Assembly: GCF_006575665.1 (NCBI RefSeq)
Contig: NZ_CP041253.1
Location: forward strand, 1,493,501-1,557,500
Source of the DNA: Echinicola soli
GTDB taxonomy: Bacteria; Bacteroidota; Bacteroidia; Cytophagales; Cyclobacteriaceae
Reading direction: 5' to 3'
DNA: 64,000 nt
Shown here: piece by piece, positions 28,082-37,725 of the stretch
Position numbering within the stretch: the first letter of the stretch is position 1
How the letters are laid out: each line of letters starts with the position of its first letter
The notes under the pieces: generated by a model
Database searches by the model: none
Told to the model about the DNA's origin: nothing
What the model saw: only the letters and a program-made list of their open reading frames with translations
Made by a program: the position numbers and the translations under genes

Positions 28082-28702
28082 TCAATTCACTACTTCACCG
28101 AGGACTTCTTTTAACGGCACACGTTTACCGTCCTTATAAGGCACTATCCATGCCGTCCGGATGCCCAGCTTCCTCATGAGCTTTTTAAAGGAATCCGCTT
28201 CGTCATAATCTCTGTAATGTCCCACTAGCATTCGCTTCAGGTCTCCTTTGTGCTCCACATCTAAGCTAAATCCAGAGGGGATTTCTTTTTGGTATTCCTC
28301 TTCTGTGAGTGCACCGATCTGCACTCTGAAGACCACACCTTTGCCCCATTCAGAGGTGACTGGCTTGGAAGAAGGGGCGGTTACGCTGGCTTCATTGTCC
28401 GTCATGGCCACATTTTCATCTTCACCTTGTTCGATCTTGTTTTGCTTTATGGCTAAATCCTCAGCTTGTTCAGCTAACTTTCCCTTCAAGTCTTCGTTTT
28501 CCTTTTCAAGCACAATAATGGCCACCTTTTGCTCTTGCTGTTGGTTTTTGAGGAGCCAATACTCTTCTGGGCTCATTTTTCTCAGCTCCTTCTTGAGGGC
28601 TTTCTTCTTATCTTTGGTAAGTTGCTGTGAATGGGCATTGATCGCTAATGCCAGAAACATTCCTAGCACAAGACCACTTCTCAAAAGGTTTTTCGAAACC
28701 AT
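28082..28702 (-). CDS. Secreted coiled-coil protein with SPOR-like C-terminus
   Basis: A 206-residue exported protein. Signal peptide about 1-26 (ending INAHSQ), a lysine/glutamate-rich coiled coil (about 30-95), a linker, and a C-terminal domain (VVFRVQIGALTEEEYQ...KRMLVGHYRDYDEADSFKKLMRKLGIRTAWIVPYKDGKRV). That domain follows the SPOR pattern of an initial beta-strand with QIGA and a later G-x-Y-x-D/T-x-x-x-A repeat; SPOR domains bind denuded glycan strands. An ATG at 28744 would add 14 residues before the signal peptide, so ATG 28702 is preferred. Confidence 0.75.
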   Translation of the reverse strand: MVSKNLLRSGLVLGMFLALAINAHSQQLTKDKKKALKKELRKMSPEEYWLLKNQQQEQKVAIIVLEKENEDLKGKLAEQAEDLAIKQNKIEQGEDENVAMTDNEASVTAPSSKPVTSEWGKGVVFRVQIGALTEEEYQKEIPSGFSLDVEHKGDLKRMLVGHYRDYDEADSFKKLMRKLGIRTAWIVPYKDGKRVPLKEVLGEVVN

Positions 28703-28846
28703 ATTCGTTAATGATTTTCTTTGGTTGTAAAAAAGGGGAAGCATATTTCATGTAAAATACGAAATATACTCCCCCTTTTAAAATTTGGATAAAATAAAGT
28801 TTGTACAATAGTCTTCTGGGAATAGAATTTCCCAACCAATTTAGGC

Positions 28847-30247
28847 TTATTTTAGTCCTCCGATCATATTCTCGGGTTTTACCCATTCATCGAATTGTTC
28901 ACTGGTAAGCAAGCCCAGATCGATCGCTGCTTCACGCAGGCTGGTCCCTTCTTTATGTGCTTTTTTGGCGATGGCAGCGGCATTTTCATAACCGATATGT
29001 GTATTTAGGGCAGTTACCAGCATCAAGGAGTTTTCCAGGTGCTTTTTGATAAATGGCCTGTTTGGCTCAATACCAATGACACAGTTGTCATGAAAGGATA
29101 CACATGCATCCCCAAGTAACCTGGCAGAAGCAAGCAAGTTATGGATCATCATCGGCTTAAAGACGTTCAGTTCAAAATGGCCATTGGAGCCACCTACTGA
29201 TACCGCCGTATCATTCCCGATCACTTGGGCACACACCATCGTCATGGCCTCCGCTTGCGTAGGATTCACTTTACCGGGCATGATGGAGGATCCTGGCTCA
29301 TTTTCAGGAATTAGAATCTCTCCAATTCCAGACCGGGGCCCCGACGAAAGCATCCTGATGTCATTGGCAATCTTCATCAGGCTTACGGCCAATTGCTTCA
29401 AAGCCCCGTGTGTCTCCACAATGGCATCATGGGCAGCCAGCGACTCGAATTTATTGGGAGCGGTGACAAAAGGCTGTCCCGAAAACTCAGCGATTTTCTT
29501 CGCCACCAATTCGGCATAGCCTTTTGGGGTGTTCAGTCCGGTTCCGACAGCGGTACCGCCCAATGCAAGCTCAGAAAGATGTTCAAGGGTGTTTTTCAAG
29601 GCTCTTAGTCCATGGTTCAGCTGCGCCACATATCCTGAAAATTCCTGTCCCAATGTCAAAGGTGTGGCATCCATAAAGTGTGTCCGGCCGATTTTTACGA
29701 CATCCATAAATTGGTCAGACTTGCTTTTTAACGTATCCCTCAATTTTTCCACACCAGGAATAGTCGTCTCCATGACCATTTTATACGCCGCTATGTGCAT
29801 GGCGGTCGGAAAAGTATCATTGGAAGACTGTGACTTGTTCACATCATCATTGGGATGGATCGATTTCTTCTCATCCTCTAGGCTTCCACCTTCCAGCACA
29901 TGACCTCTGTAGGCGATTACTTCATTGGCATTCATGTTTGACTGGGTACCGGAACCGGTCTGCCAGATCACCAGCGGAAACTGGTCGTCTAATTTGCCCT
30001 CCAGGATCTCATCACATACTTTGGCAATGGTATCTGCCTTTTCCTGTGGCAATACACCAAGTTCAGCATTGGTCAATGCAGCTGACTTTTTGAGGATGGC
30101 AAAGGCATGGGTGATCTCCAGCGGCATACGGTTGCGCTCACCTCCGATTTTAAAGTTATTGATGGATCGTTGGGTTTGGGCGCCCCAGTACTTGTCCGCA
30201 GGGACTTCCACTGGCCCCATGGTGTCTTTTTCTACTCTATATTTCAT
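28847..30247 (-). CDS. fumC: Fumarate hydratase class II
   Basis: Iron-independent fumarase of the TCA cycle, converting fumarate to malate; 466 residues, full length. The superfamily signature [17 protein letters not shown] is intact, as are [15 protein letters not shown], the substrate site [23 protein letters not shown] and [20 protein letters not shown]. Single gene; a long repeat-filled spacer lies upstream (30248-31255). Confidence 0.97.
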   Translation of the reverse strand: MKYRVEKDTMGPVEVPADKYWGAQTQRSINNFKIGGERNRMPLEITHAFAILKKSAALTNAELGVLPQEKADTIAKVCDEILEGKLDDQFPLVIWQTGSGTQSNMNANEVIAYRGHVLEGGSLEDEKKSIHPNDDVNKSQSSNDTFPTAMHIAAYKMVMETTIPGVEKLRDTLKSKSDQFMDVVKIGRTHFMDATPLTLGQEFSGYVAQLNHGLRALKNTLEHLSELALGGTAVGTGLNTPKGYAELVAKKIAEFSGQPFVTAPNKFESLAAHDAIVETHGALKQLAVSLMKIANDIRMLSSGPRSGIGEILIPENEPGSSIMPGKVNPTQAEAMTMVCAQVIGNDTAVSVGGSNGHFELNVFKPMMIHNLLASARLLGDACVSFHDNCVIGIEPNRPFIKKHLENSLMLVTALNTHIGYENAAAIAKKAHKEGTSLREAAIDLGLLTSEQFDEWVKPENMIGGLK

Positions 30248-30514
30248 GTGTTTATAATTGATTTTTAATGGTCAAATGGAATCTCGCATGAGGATTGTCA
30301 TCCCTCGCTGTGTCGATGGTGTCATGCTCGATTTCATCGTATAATGTATATTGATTTTAATCAAAAATTGGTCATTGCCACTTTTGATAAAGGGCTTGCC
30401 GACAGTGCCTCTAAATTACGACCTGAGGGGCAAAAACCATAAGCGTAAAGGGATTTTGTGCCTTAATAAATTTTATGGATGTCCGGGCCATTCTACCGGC
30501 CAACAGCTGATTGG

Positions 30515-30728
30515 GGATCAATCAATATTTCTGGGGGCAGGGAGAAGATTTATATTCATTTGGTATGTCGCCACGAAGTCGCCAAGACACGAAGTGTTTT
30601 GTAGGCGGATTCCAAATTTCATGGAAAACAAACAGCTTTGGGTCTTAGAATCTTTGTGGCAAAAAAACAAAAAGGAAATCCTATTAAAATAAAGGGATTC
30701 ATGCCCTCAACTTTTTCGCACATTTTGA
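30515..30728 (+). repeat. Compound palindromic repeat, copy B (left half)
   Basis: Starts with the family's left end (GGATCAATCAATATTTCTGG) and carries the alpha hairpin (arms about 30570-30595 and 30635-30660) and an AT-rich tail, then stops where the reversed copy E begins. Relative to copy A it lacks beta and gamma in the same orientation. Confidence 0.6.
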
Positions 30729-31050
30729 GGACCAAGCAATATTTCTGGAAGATGAGAGATTTCCAGGTGGTTTTGGTAAGCATATTTCTCTTTAATGTAG
30801 CAATAGGAATGTGTAGATTATAAAATCAGTATAAATCCGTCATTGCGAGGAAGTATAGCCTGTCCCGAGCTATCGGGAACGTGGCAATCCCGTATTAAGA
30901 AAACGAGATTGCTTCACTCCGTTGCTCTGCATTCGCAATGACGGTATTTTAAATCGCGTTTATTATAAAAAATCAGCGTAAATCTTATTAATCTGCATCA
31001 TCTGCGTGCTATCGAAACCAACCCTAATCCCCCCAATTTTTCCGCTTGAG
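30729..31050 (-). repeat. Compound palindromic repeat, reversed copy E split by another repeat
   Basis: The gamma module is read on the minus strand at 30729-30812 and the beta module at 30968-31050. In copies A, C and D the two are contiguous; here they are separated by the REP/MITE element at 30814-30957. Confidence 0.6.
30814..30957. repeat. REP/MITE-type palindromic element
   Basis: Palindrome with ends ATAAATCCGTCATTGCGAGG and CGCAATGACGGTATTT. The interior holds CCTGTCCCGAGC-TATCGGGA and GAGATTGCTTCACTCC. Related full elements lie at 35961-36174 and 45033-45204. Confidence 0.65.
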
Positions 31051-31119
31051 CCCTGATTGGATGTTGGTTATTAAGTTGATCGATTATTGTAAACCAACTA
31101 TTGGACACCGAAACAGCTC

Positions 31120-31215
31120 CCTGATTATTGACCATCAATCGCTGAATACCAAAGTGGTACAAGACAATATGTACCAAGGCCGGGCCTGATTATTGACCAT
31201 CAATCGCTGAATACC
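31120..31215. repeat. Two identical 31-base direct repeats
   Basis: Exact copies at 31120-31150 and 31185-31215, both beginning CCTGATTATTGACCATCAAT, 65 bases apart start to start. With only two units and no cas genes this is not a CRISPR array. It lies at the 3' side of the repeat-rich spacer before the membrane-protein gene. Confidence 0.75.
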
Positions 31216-31255
31216 TTATGGGATTTGCACCTAGTGCCCGGGCTATTCATAAAAA

Positions 31256-31747
31256 TCACCCATTCTTTTGCAGGCTGAGCATTTTGTGGAAAATATCTTG
31301 GGACTGCTTGACTTTCCGTTTAAAGTGAGACCATGCAAATAACATATTGCCCAAACCCACGGCAAAACTGATCACGGCAAAGATGGGCTGCTCTTCGCCA
31401 AATAAAAAGAACATCCCCATAATCAAAGTAACAACCGACCAAAATACCATGAAAAATGAAGATCCCGGGAACAACCGGTAATCCAAAAATATGATACAAC
31501 CTGCCCGCGTGGATTCTATATTTCCTTTTATCAACGGCAAAAAGCTATCCGCCCTTCTTACTACCATAGACAGTCGAAAGGAGGTATCGCTTATTTTTCC
31601 GTTAAATAAATGTTCTCTGGCATGATCACTTAAAGGATCAGATAAATAATCCACATCCCTAGTGACATGATCCAGACGTGAAAGGACTTCTTCGCAGCTC
31701 ATGGAAGAAACCAGTATTTCACTATGATGGGGCAAGTATTTGATCAT
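31256..31747 (-). CDS. Two-helix membrane protein of unknown function
   Basis: A 163-residue protein. The N-terminal soluble part (about 1-95, HHSEILVSSMSCEEVLSRLDHVTR) is followed by two membrane helices (about 98-117 and 122-141) and a basic C-terminal tail. No family recognised. ATG 31747 is preferred because a longer frame from 31792 would overlap the end of ridA by 22 bases. Located 23 bases downstream of the ridA stop, so probably the second gene of that operon. Confidence 0.65.
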   Translation of the reverse strand: MIKYLPHHSEILVSSMSCEEVLSRLDHVTRDVDYLSDPLSDHAREHLFNGKISDTSFRLSMVVRRADSFLPLIKGNIESTRAGCIIFLDYRLFPGSSFFMVFWSVVTLIMGMFFLFGEEQPIFAVISFAVGLGNMLFAWSHFKRKVKQSQDIFHKMLSLQKNG

Positions 31748-31770
31748 TTTTTCCTGCCTCCACAGGCGGG

Positions 31771-32154
31771 TTATGCCTTCACGGCGATACAAGAAATCTC
31801 TACCTGTACATTTTTTGGCAATCTGCTTACTTCCACGGTTTCCCTTGCAGGAGGATTTGATGGAAAATATTGACCATACGCTTCATTTATGGTACCGAAA
31901 TCGTCCATGTTCTTAATAAAAATAGAACATTTTACCACATCTCCAAAACTATATCCCGCTGCGGACAAAATAGCATCCAGGTTTTTCATTACGGCATGGG
32001 TCTCTTCGGTAATATTTTCGTTGATCAGTTCGCCCGTTTCGGCATCTAGCGCTATCTGGCCAGAGATAAAAAGCGTTTTGCCTGCCTGAACGGCCTGACT
32101 GTAGGGCCCTATGGGTGCAGGTGCCTCTTTGGAATAGATAATATTGTTTGCCAT
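31771..32154 (-). CDS. ridA: RidA family enamine/imine deaminase
   Basis: Cytoplasmic YjgF/YER057c/UK114 protein that hydrolyses reactive enamines and imines from PLP enzymes such as threonine dehydratase. The 127-residue length is typical. Signature residues: GPYSQAVQAG near the N-terminus, and near the C-terminus RETVEVSRLPKNVQVEISCIA with the conserved Arg and Glu of the RidA subgroup. A -7 box sits 18 bases upstream of the start. Confidence 0.95.
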   Translation of the reverse strand: MANNIIYSKEAPAPIGPYSQAVQAGKTLFISGQIALDAETGELINENITEETHAVMKNLDAILSAAGYSFGDVVKCSIFIKNMDDFGTINEAYGQYFPSNPPARETVEVSRLPKNVQVEISCIAVKA

Positions 32155-32171
32155 CCTTTACTGTTTTAATT

Positions 32172-32179
32172 CAAAGGTA
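32172..32179 (-). promoter_or_regulatory. -7 box of ridA
   Basis: Minus-strand TACCTTTG fits TAnnTTTG exactly. It implies a short leader of roughly 14 bases before ATG 32154. Confidence 0.55.
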
Positions 32180-32269
32180 GGGATTTCCCCCGAAAATAGC
32201 AGATGGTAAAGCGTAGATAGTCGGTCGAAAAAATTACGGGGCACCAAGTGAAAAGAAAATGATGTCCCT

Positions 32270-32338
32270 GTCATTCCGGCGAAAGGAGGAATCCCTTACA
32301 AATATACTGGAAGAGATCCTTCCTTCCGTCAAGATGAC
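32270..32338. repeat. Short palindromic repeat (GTCAT-ended hairpin)
   Basis: Imperfect inverted repeat with arms GTCATTCCGGCGAAAGGAGG and, reversed, GTCATCTTGACGGAAGGAAG. A half-copy occurs near 2131-2155. Similar GTCATTCC-type hairpins are frequent in Bacteroidota intergenic DNA. Confidence 0.6.
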
Positions 32339-32417
32339 ATTACGTTTTGGCACGTAAAACAGTGCTGAGAACTAGATAAAAGTGCATGGAAAAGATATTA
32401 ACCAAACTCAAATTGGC

Positions 32418-34118
32418 TCATTTTCCCAAGTCCCCATTCTCCAAGGTGTCATGGTTATTGGCAAGATCGGTCCAATCCACCTTTTTGGCTGGATCGATAC
32501 CATTGATGTACATTTCGATATTGGTATAGCCATCTCCATTCATATCTTCCATGGCATCCGAAGGGTCATTGGAATCAAGGCCTACCTGCTGCTCATAGCT
32601 ATCTGGCATGCCATCACCATCCGAATCGGTATAGGGTGTGCCTTTGTATTCCGGATAGCCTCCCACTTGTGAAATATCCGTGATGATGCCCATCTTGTAA
32701 GCATCCTTTGGTAGCCGGCGGTGCTCAAATTGGTAATAGTCATCCGGGTTAAGTCCCTCGGCATATTCGGGCTGACCAGTTTTTACGGTCCTGATTACCC
32801 TTTCATCTACTGGATCTCGCCTGGGGAGGGTCGCCCCTGCATGAGCAATGACATGATCATACGCTTCATTGGCGGATATAACACTCATTTCCGGCATAGG
32901 GAAAGGGGTATTGGATTTGATCCGTGGAAAGTAAAACTTGGCTTGTTCCAAGCTCATCTCACCGCCTTTTTTACCATTGAGCTGTACACCACCTTTCCAG
33001 TTATCGGCTGTTACCTTTTCGTTTCCTTCTACGATATTTCCTGTGATATGAGCGCGTCCCCACACCAAGGTATCCAATCTGGACAATACTGCATCTGGCC
33101 GTAAGATCCTGTGGGAAATGGTCTCTCCTTCAGGGGTGACCGGTCCTGGTTTGTAGTAATTGTTAATGATATTGTACTTGGCCATATAATCGCCCCCATC
33201 GGTGGTCCTATGGCTCCAGTTAAAGACTACATTATTGACAAAGTTAAAGATCCCGTTCCATCCGATGGAAGGATTACGTCCGGCATTGTTGGCCCACAGA
33301 TTACGCATAAAGGAGCAATTCTCACCACCCAGGGTACTTCCCAAAGAGTGGTTATACGTGTCCAGTGCTTCTGAGAAAATACTGTTTTGGATGGTAATGT
33401 TTACCGTGCCTCTTTTCACGTCTTTGTAGTCACCGCCCGGGCTATACATATGGCGGTACATGGACATATTTTCATCCAGCCCCCAGCTCGCCGAGACATG
33501 ATCAATCATGATATTGCCCACGGGATTACCTCCTATGGCATCATCCCTTCTGCCCACAAAGGTCTCTCCGCGTCGGAAGCGCATATGGCGAATCACCACA
33601 TCATGCGTATCGATCCATACCGATTCGCCCGCTACACAAACTCCATCTCCCGGTGCAGTCTGCCCCGCGATGGTCACGTAGGGCGCGCGAATGATCAAAG
33701 GGGCCTTCAGCTTGATGATACCGGCAACATTAAAGACAATGATTCTGGCACCACCTTTTTCACAAGCTTCCCTCAGGGTACCTGGGCCTCTGTCTTCCAG
33801 GCTGGTGACTGTGATCACCTTTCCTCCACGACCACCGTAGCTGTACATTCCGCCACCTTCTGCTCCAGGGAAAGCGGGAATATCCGCTTGTGGAAGATCC
33901 GTTGGGCGAAATGCCCAAGGCACATAAGGCTTTCCTGCTTCCATTTCCGCCATTACCGTTGGCCAAGCTTTTTCCCAGGCTTTATCGGACAGCTTTTGGT
34001 TTGCTGTCATGATTGAATCTGATTTTGCCCTTGCCTCAGCAGGCACCTTAGGATACTGGGCAAAGGCTGCGGAAACAGCCAGTACCGAAAAGGCTATTGA
34101 TAAGAGTTTGCGCTTCAT
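32418..34118 (-). CDS. Pectate-lyase-like polysaccharide lyase (PL1 type)
   Basis: Secreted protein of 566 residues with a signal peptide (cleavage near AAFAQYP). Residues about 80-400 form a right-handed beta-helix like that of pectate lyases: FPGAEGGGMYSYGGRGGKVITVTSLEDRGPGTLREAC, VIRHMRFRRGE, DHVSASWGLDENMS. These enzymes cleave polygalacturonate by beta-elimination with Ca2+. The C-terminal region (about 500-545) has Asp-rich calcium loops of the thrombospondin type-3/dockerin-like kind (DSDGDGMPDSYEQQVGLDSND). No TonB/SusD pair adjacent. Confidence 0.88.
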   Translation of the reverse strand: MKRKLLSIAFSVLAVSAAFAQYPKVPAEARAKSDSIMTANQKLSDKAWEKAWPTVMAEMEAGKPYVPWAFRPTDLPQADIPAFPGAEGGGMYSYGGRGGKVITVTSLEDRGPGTLREACEKGGARIIVFNVAGIIKLKAPLIIRAPYVTIAGQTAPGDGVCVAGESVWIDTHDVVIRHMRFRRGETFVGRRDDAIGGNPVGNIMIDHVSASWGLDENMSMYRHMYSPGGDYKDVKRGTVNITIQNSIFSEALDTYNHSLGSTLGGENCSFMRNLWANNAGRNPSIGWNGIFNFVNNVVFNWSHRTTDGGDYMAKYNIINNYYKPGPVTPEGETISHRILRPDAVLSRLDTLVWGRAHITGNIVEGNEKVTADNWKGGVQLNGKKGGEMSLEQAKFYFPRIKSNTPFPMPEMSVISANEAYDHVIAHAGATLPRRDPVDERVIRTVKTGQPEYAEGLNPDDYYQFEHRRLPKDAYKMGIITDISQVGGYPEYKGTPYTDSDGDGMPDSYEQQVGLDSNDPSDAMEDMNGDGYTNIEMYINGIDPAKKVDWTDLANNHDTLENGDLGK

Positions 34119-34450
34119 GGTCTAAATTATGATGTATTGGATTTTTACATTTCAGTTCAACATCCAATCTAAGCCAATTTATTGCCTTCAAAACTGCTAT
34201 TTCCACCAAGCGGGACATTATATGGCTCAAATGGGCTATTTTAAAGATGAGCTGGCCACAATTGTGGAGGGATCTTCTCTGCACCTACTTCGTGCGCACA
34301 CTGGAGGCCTACTTTGCTCCAAGACTGCCTTCTAAGCCTCGATTCAATCAAAATTTCAAAAAAAATGCTATTTATTAACGGCTTTTTGACAGATTTGTAG
34401 CTTCAAGTTGGCTGCACATCATATTGTGTAACAACCAAAAAAAATATGTA
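34119..34450. other. Gene-free spacer
   Basis: Between the divergent lyase and glycosyltransferase genes. Open frames of 68-78 codons exist on both strands but show no start context, family or codon signal. No promoter box of the TAnnTTTG type found. Confidence 0.4.
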
Positions 34451-35962
34451 ATGAAAGACACCAAACAGCTCAGAATCTACTTGATTGCGATACTGGCGAT
34501 CATTTCCTTTTTTAAGATCCTGTTTACCGCAACCACCTCTCTGAGCCTGTTCTCTGAGGAAACCCAATATTGGCTATGGTCACAAAACCTCGATTGGAAT
34601 TATTATTCCAAGCCACTGATGATCGCCGTTTATAATTTCATCTTTACGGGGGTTTTTGGCCATACCGATGTGGCGGTAAGGCTTAGTGCCGTACTCTTTT
34701 CCGCTGGTACAGCTTGGGTGATCTTTGAGCTTGGACAGCAGATGTACCGTGATCCAAGAATCGGATTTTGGGCGGCATTGATGCTGGTAGTGATGCCGTA
34801 CTTCCATCTGGCCTCCTTTTTCCATACCACAGACTCTTCGCTACTTTTCTTCTGGGCTTTGAGCTTTTACTGGCTATACCGTGCCACTGAATCGAAGAAG
34901 ACAACCTACTGGATGTATGCTGGCTTGGCGAGTGCCCTTGGCATGCTCTCCAAAAACACTATGGTATTGGCCATTCCGCTGATTTTTGTTTACCTGCTTC
35001 TGGTGGATTTCAGACAGCTAAAGCAAAAAGGTTTCTATATCTACTGCCTCGTTTTTTCGCTTTCATTTGTTCCGATTATCATCTGGAATTTTCAGCATGA
35101 TTTTGTCACTTTCAAGCATGTAGGCACCTTGGGAGGTGTAGAAGGAGAGAGCAAGCCTTTTGATTTTGGGGAATCCCTTAACTATATCTCAGAATATGCG
35201 GGGGGTCAGCTAGGGATCATTTCTGCCTTTTTTATTCCATTTTTGGTCATGGCCATACGAAGGTTGGTCAAGTACAAGGAAAGAAAAATGCTCTTTAACC
35301 TTTTGCCGGCCATTTTAGTCTGGATGCTGTTCTTCTTGATTTCCATTACCAAGCGTGTAGAAGTCAACTGGCCAGCATTTGCTTATGTCACCTTGCCGCT
35401 TGCCATGGCTTACATATTGACCCTGATCAGTCAGGGCTGGCGGAAGTATGCTGTGTATGCCACGGCGATCTCCGGTATCCTCCTGATACTGATCATGAAA
35501 CCTGCTCCGCTGGATGCCATAGGTTTCAGGAATGTGCTTCGCCCTGACAAGGATCCCTTGGCACGCCTGGCAGGCTATCGAGAGATGGGGAATAGAATTG
35601 ATGTGCTCATAGACTCTCTGGAGCTGGAAAAACATTTTATCTTCAGTGACAGCTATCACCTGGCCTCTGAAATGGCTTTTTACGTGGATGGAAATCCACA
35701 GACCTACACCATCAACTTAGGTAGGAGGAAAAACCAGTTTGATCTTTGGCCAGGAATTGATCAATTCGAAAACAAAGGCTATGATGGCATTTTTATTCAA
35801 TGGAATACGGCTGATCGTTCTGAGGTAGTGGATGGATTTGATAAACGTGTCCTGAAGGAAACACATTATGCTATCTATCGTGGGGATACCGTGCGGGTAT
35901 TTAGTATAGAAGTCTATAAAAACCTACACCACATCGACGAAGTAAAGTCGGATAGTTATTAG
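34451..35962 (+). CDS. Glycosyltransferase family 39/ArnT-like membrane protein
   Basis: Polytopic inner-membrane glycosyltransferase of 503 residues using a polyprenyl-linked sugar donor on the periplasmic face. The GT-C fold signs are the first helix, then an acidic loop (SEETQYWLWSQNLDWNYYSKPLMIA) like the catalytic loop of ArnT/PMT enzymes, followed by about 10-12 helices and a C-terminal soluble domain (about 375-500). Acceptor unknown: lipid A, a glycan or a protein. ATG 34451 is used; a longer frame adds nine residues from an upstream codon without support. No close partner gene. Confidence 0.85.
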   Translation: MKDTKQLRIYLIAILAIISFFKILFTATTSLSLFSEETQYWLWSQNLDWNYYSKPLMIAVYNFIFTGVFGHTDVAVRLSAVLFSAGTAWVIFELGQQMYRDPRIGFWAALMLVVMPYFHLASFFHTTDSSLLFFWALSFYWLYRATESKKTTYWMYAGLASALGMLSKNTMVLAIPLIFVYLLLVDFRQLKQKGFYIYCLVFSLSFVPIIIWNFQHDFVTFKHVGTLGGVEGESKPFDFGESLNYISEYAGGQLGIISAFFIPFLVMAIRRLVKYKERKMLFNLLPAILVWMLFFLISITKRVEVNWPAFAYVTLPLAMAYILTLISQGWRKYAVYATAISGILLILIMKPAPLDAIGFRNVLRPDKDPLARLAGYREMGNRIDVLIDSLELEKHFIFSDSYHLASEMAFYVDGNPQTYTINLGRRKNQFDLWPGIDQFENKGYDGIFIQWNTADRSEVVDGFDKRVLKETHYAIYRGDTVRVFSIEVYKNLHHIDEVKSDSY

Positions 35963-36174
35963 CCTGAGCTCGATTTAAAATACCGTCACTGCGAGCCTGC
36001 CTGGCACCAGACAGGCTTGTCTGGTGCCAAACAGGGCGTAGGGTAGGATTTGGGGAAGGAGCCGTGGCAGTCCCCATATTAGATGAGATTGCCACGCCAA
36101 TTTTAACGCACAAACCATCCCCAAAAGGGTTCGTAGTGGCGGATTTATACTGATTTTATAATCGAATTCAGGTT
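35961..36174. repeat. REP/MITE-type palindromic element with CCTGA ends
   Basis: Inverted ends: left GCCTGAGCTCGATTTAAAAT, right complementary to AACCTGAATTCGATTATAAA. Inside are CCGTCACTGCGAG and a small palindrome GCCTGTCTGGTGCC-type. Of the same family as 45033-45204. Confidence 0.65.
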
Positions 36175-36202
36175 ATTGGCCTTGTTGGTAACCCATTTTA
36201 TC

Positions 36203-36709
36203 TTAACGTAGATTCACTTCTGCGATCTCCTCATTGGGATTTTCGACTTTTTGTCGTTCTATGCCACTGAGGCGGAGGTCAGTGATGGCCTTGCCCATGG
36301 AAGGGCGATCAAGGATAAAAACGACCAAGACCACCACGGCCATCCCTAAAAAGAGGTAATTGGCAGTGATGAAATAAGCCACAATGGACAGCATCGATGG
36401 AATTTCCAATAGGGCATATTTGATCATCAAACTACTCAGGTAGCCGATAAGCTTGGCTTTTAGCTCAGACGTCTCGATGAGCTTAGCCAGCTGCTTTCTG
36501 AACAGAAGATTACTTCCAGCAATTCCTGCAAGGACCAATACCGGAATCAGATAAGTAAACAGACTGTTCAGCTCTTCATTGCTTACAGTACTTCTGTCCG
36601 TGAGAAAATAGGCCGCAGCAAAAAAGGCAATCTGGACCACCAAAAGCATCCTGTGAAGCATCGTCAGGTTATTAAAGTAGGCTTTTGAGGTTTGCGGCTG
36701 GGTTTTCAA
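36203..36709 (-). CDS. Four-helix membrane protein of unknown function
   Basis: A 168-residue protein with about four hydrophobic helices (22-40, 52-70, 92-115, 118-136) and charged ends; the C-terminus is rich in Glu and Asn. No domain recognised. Located 11 bases after the stop of the DUF4919-like gene, which is probably transcribed first. Confidence 0.65.
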   Translation of the reverse strand: MKTQPQTSKAYFNNLTMLHRMLLVVQIAFFAAAYFLTDRSTVSNEELNSLFTYLIPVLVLAGIAGSNLLFRKQLAKLIETSELKAKLIGYLSSLMIKYALLEIPSMLSIVAYFITANYLFLGMAVVVLVVFILDRPSMGKAITDLRLSGIERQKVENPNEEIAEVNLR

Positions 36710-36720
36710 GGGTCGTTTTT

Positions 36721-37416
36721 TTATAGGTTATTGTTCCTTAGTGAATGCATGAGAAAATTTCTATAAGGACTAAGGTCAAAATATAACCCTTCCAAGCCAA
36801 TATCATTGGCAGCCAATTCCAAAAAATCATATTTTCCAATAGATTGATGGTTATCTCCAGGCCTCAATCCCAAGGTTTCCATCAGGATCAATTCGTGTGC
36901 AGGGTCAATTACAAAAAAAGCTGTCTCCTTGGTGGCGCCATCACCGGAGCTGAGTAATGTCTCAAAGATCATGTCCATTTTGAAGGTGACTTTTTTATAT
37001 TCGACGGTGTCCTTAAGATTCTCCAATGCATATAGTTGATAATTCATTACATTGAGATCAAATGGTTTTTTTTCAAGGACTTTTTTTCCAAAGGATACAA
37101 TTCGCTTCAGGTCTTCATCACGATGCACTTCCTTCCGCAGAATAGCATCAAGGCTATCCACCACCTTCTCTGGCTCGTCAGCGGCGTAGGTACACTGAAA
37201 TACAAAGCCATAGTACAGGTGACGCATTTCAGCCAGGTTAAGCGTCGAATCGGCGCGCTGAAACCGCTCCAATAATTGGGGATAATACATAAGGGATGCC
37301 TTGTCCTTAATCGCCGTTTCTATTTCTTTATAGTCAGGCCTTTCAAAATCCCAATACTGCGCCACGCACACCTGGCCATAGAGAAACACAAAACAAAAAA
37401 TTGCTACTTTTTTCAT
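36721..37416 (-). CDS. DUF4919-like secreted protein
   Basis: Exported protein of 231 residues with a signal peptide (MKKVAIFCFVFLYGQVCVAQ). The body resembles DUF4919 proteins of Bacteroidota (MRHLYYGFVFQCTYAADEPE...YYFDLSPYRNF-like ending LYFDLSPYRNFLMHSL). Function unknown. ATG 37416 is preferred over an in-frame start 21 codons earlier because it places the signal peptide at the N-terminus. Paired with the four-helix protein downstream. Confidence 0.7.
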   Translation of the reverse strand: MKKVAIFCFVFLYGQVCVAQYWDFERPDYKEIETAIKDKASLMYYPQLLERFQRADSTLNLAEMRHLYYGFVFQCTYAADEPEKVVDSLDAILRKEVHRDEDLKRIVSFGKKVLEKKPFDLNVMNYQLYALENLKDTVEYKKVTFKMDMIFETLLSSGDGATKETAFFVIDPAHELILMETLGLRPGDNHQSIGKYDFLELAANDIGLEGLYFDLSPYRNFLMHSLRNNNL

Positions 37417-37725
37417 GGCAACCCATTTAGATGTCAGTTTTTGCTGCCAGAGGCTCAACTGAATAGTGGAAAAGATCAATTAACTAATCACAGACGAAAA
37501 AGTCAATTTATTTCGCTTATGAAATCATTAATTGTTGTTTATGTGCTGCTGGTATTATTTCTTGACCACCCAGCAATGACCTCCTTCATTTTCCCGTGAC
37601 CAAGTATTTTGATCATATGGATATAAAATCAATAGAAATATAGGTCGTTTGGACTAAAATTGTTTAAATTAGCAATGGCCAAACCTACCATTCTATTTGG
37701 CATATGGCAAAGAGTGAAAAAATTG

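Noticed and set aside
30351..30823. Frames of 113 and 61 codons upstream of fumC
   Set aside because: Overlap repeat copy B; no family, poor start context.
31120..31215. Possible CRISPR array
   Set aside because: Only two repeat units with one spacer and no cas genes anywhere in the window.
33387..34016. 209-codon antisense frame over the pectate-lyase-like gene
   Set aside because: The minus-strand product has clear domains; the plus-strand frame has none.
34129..34335. 68-codon frame between the lyase and glycosyltransferase genes
   Set aside because: No promoter, homology or conserved features; competing frames on both strands are equally long.
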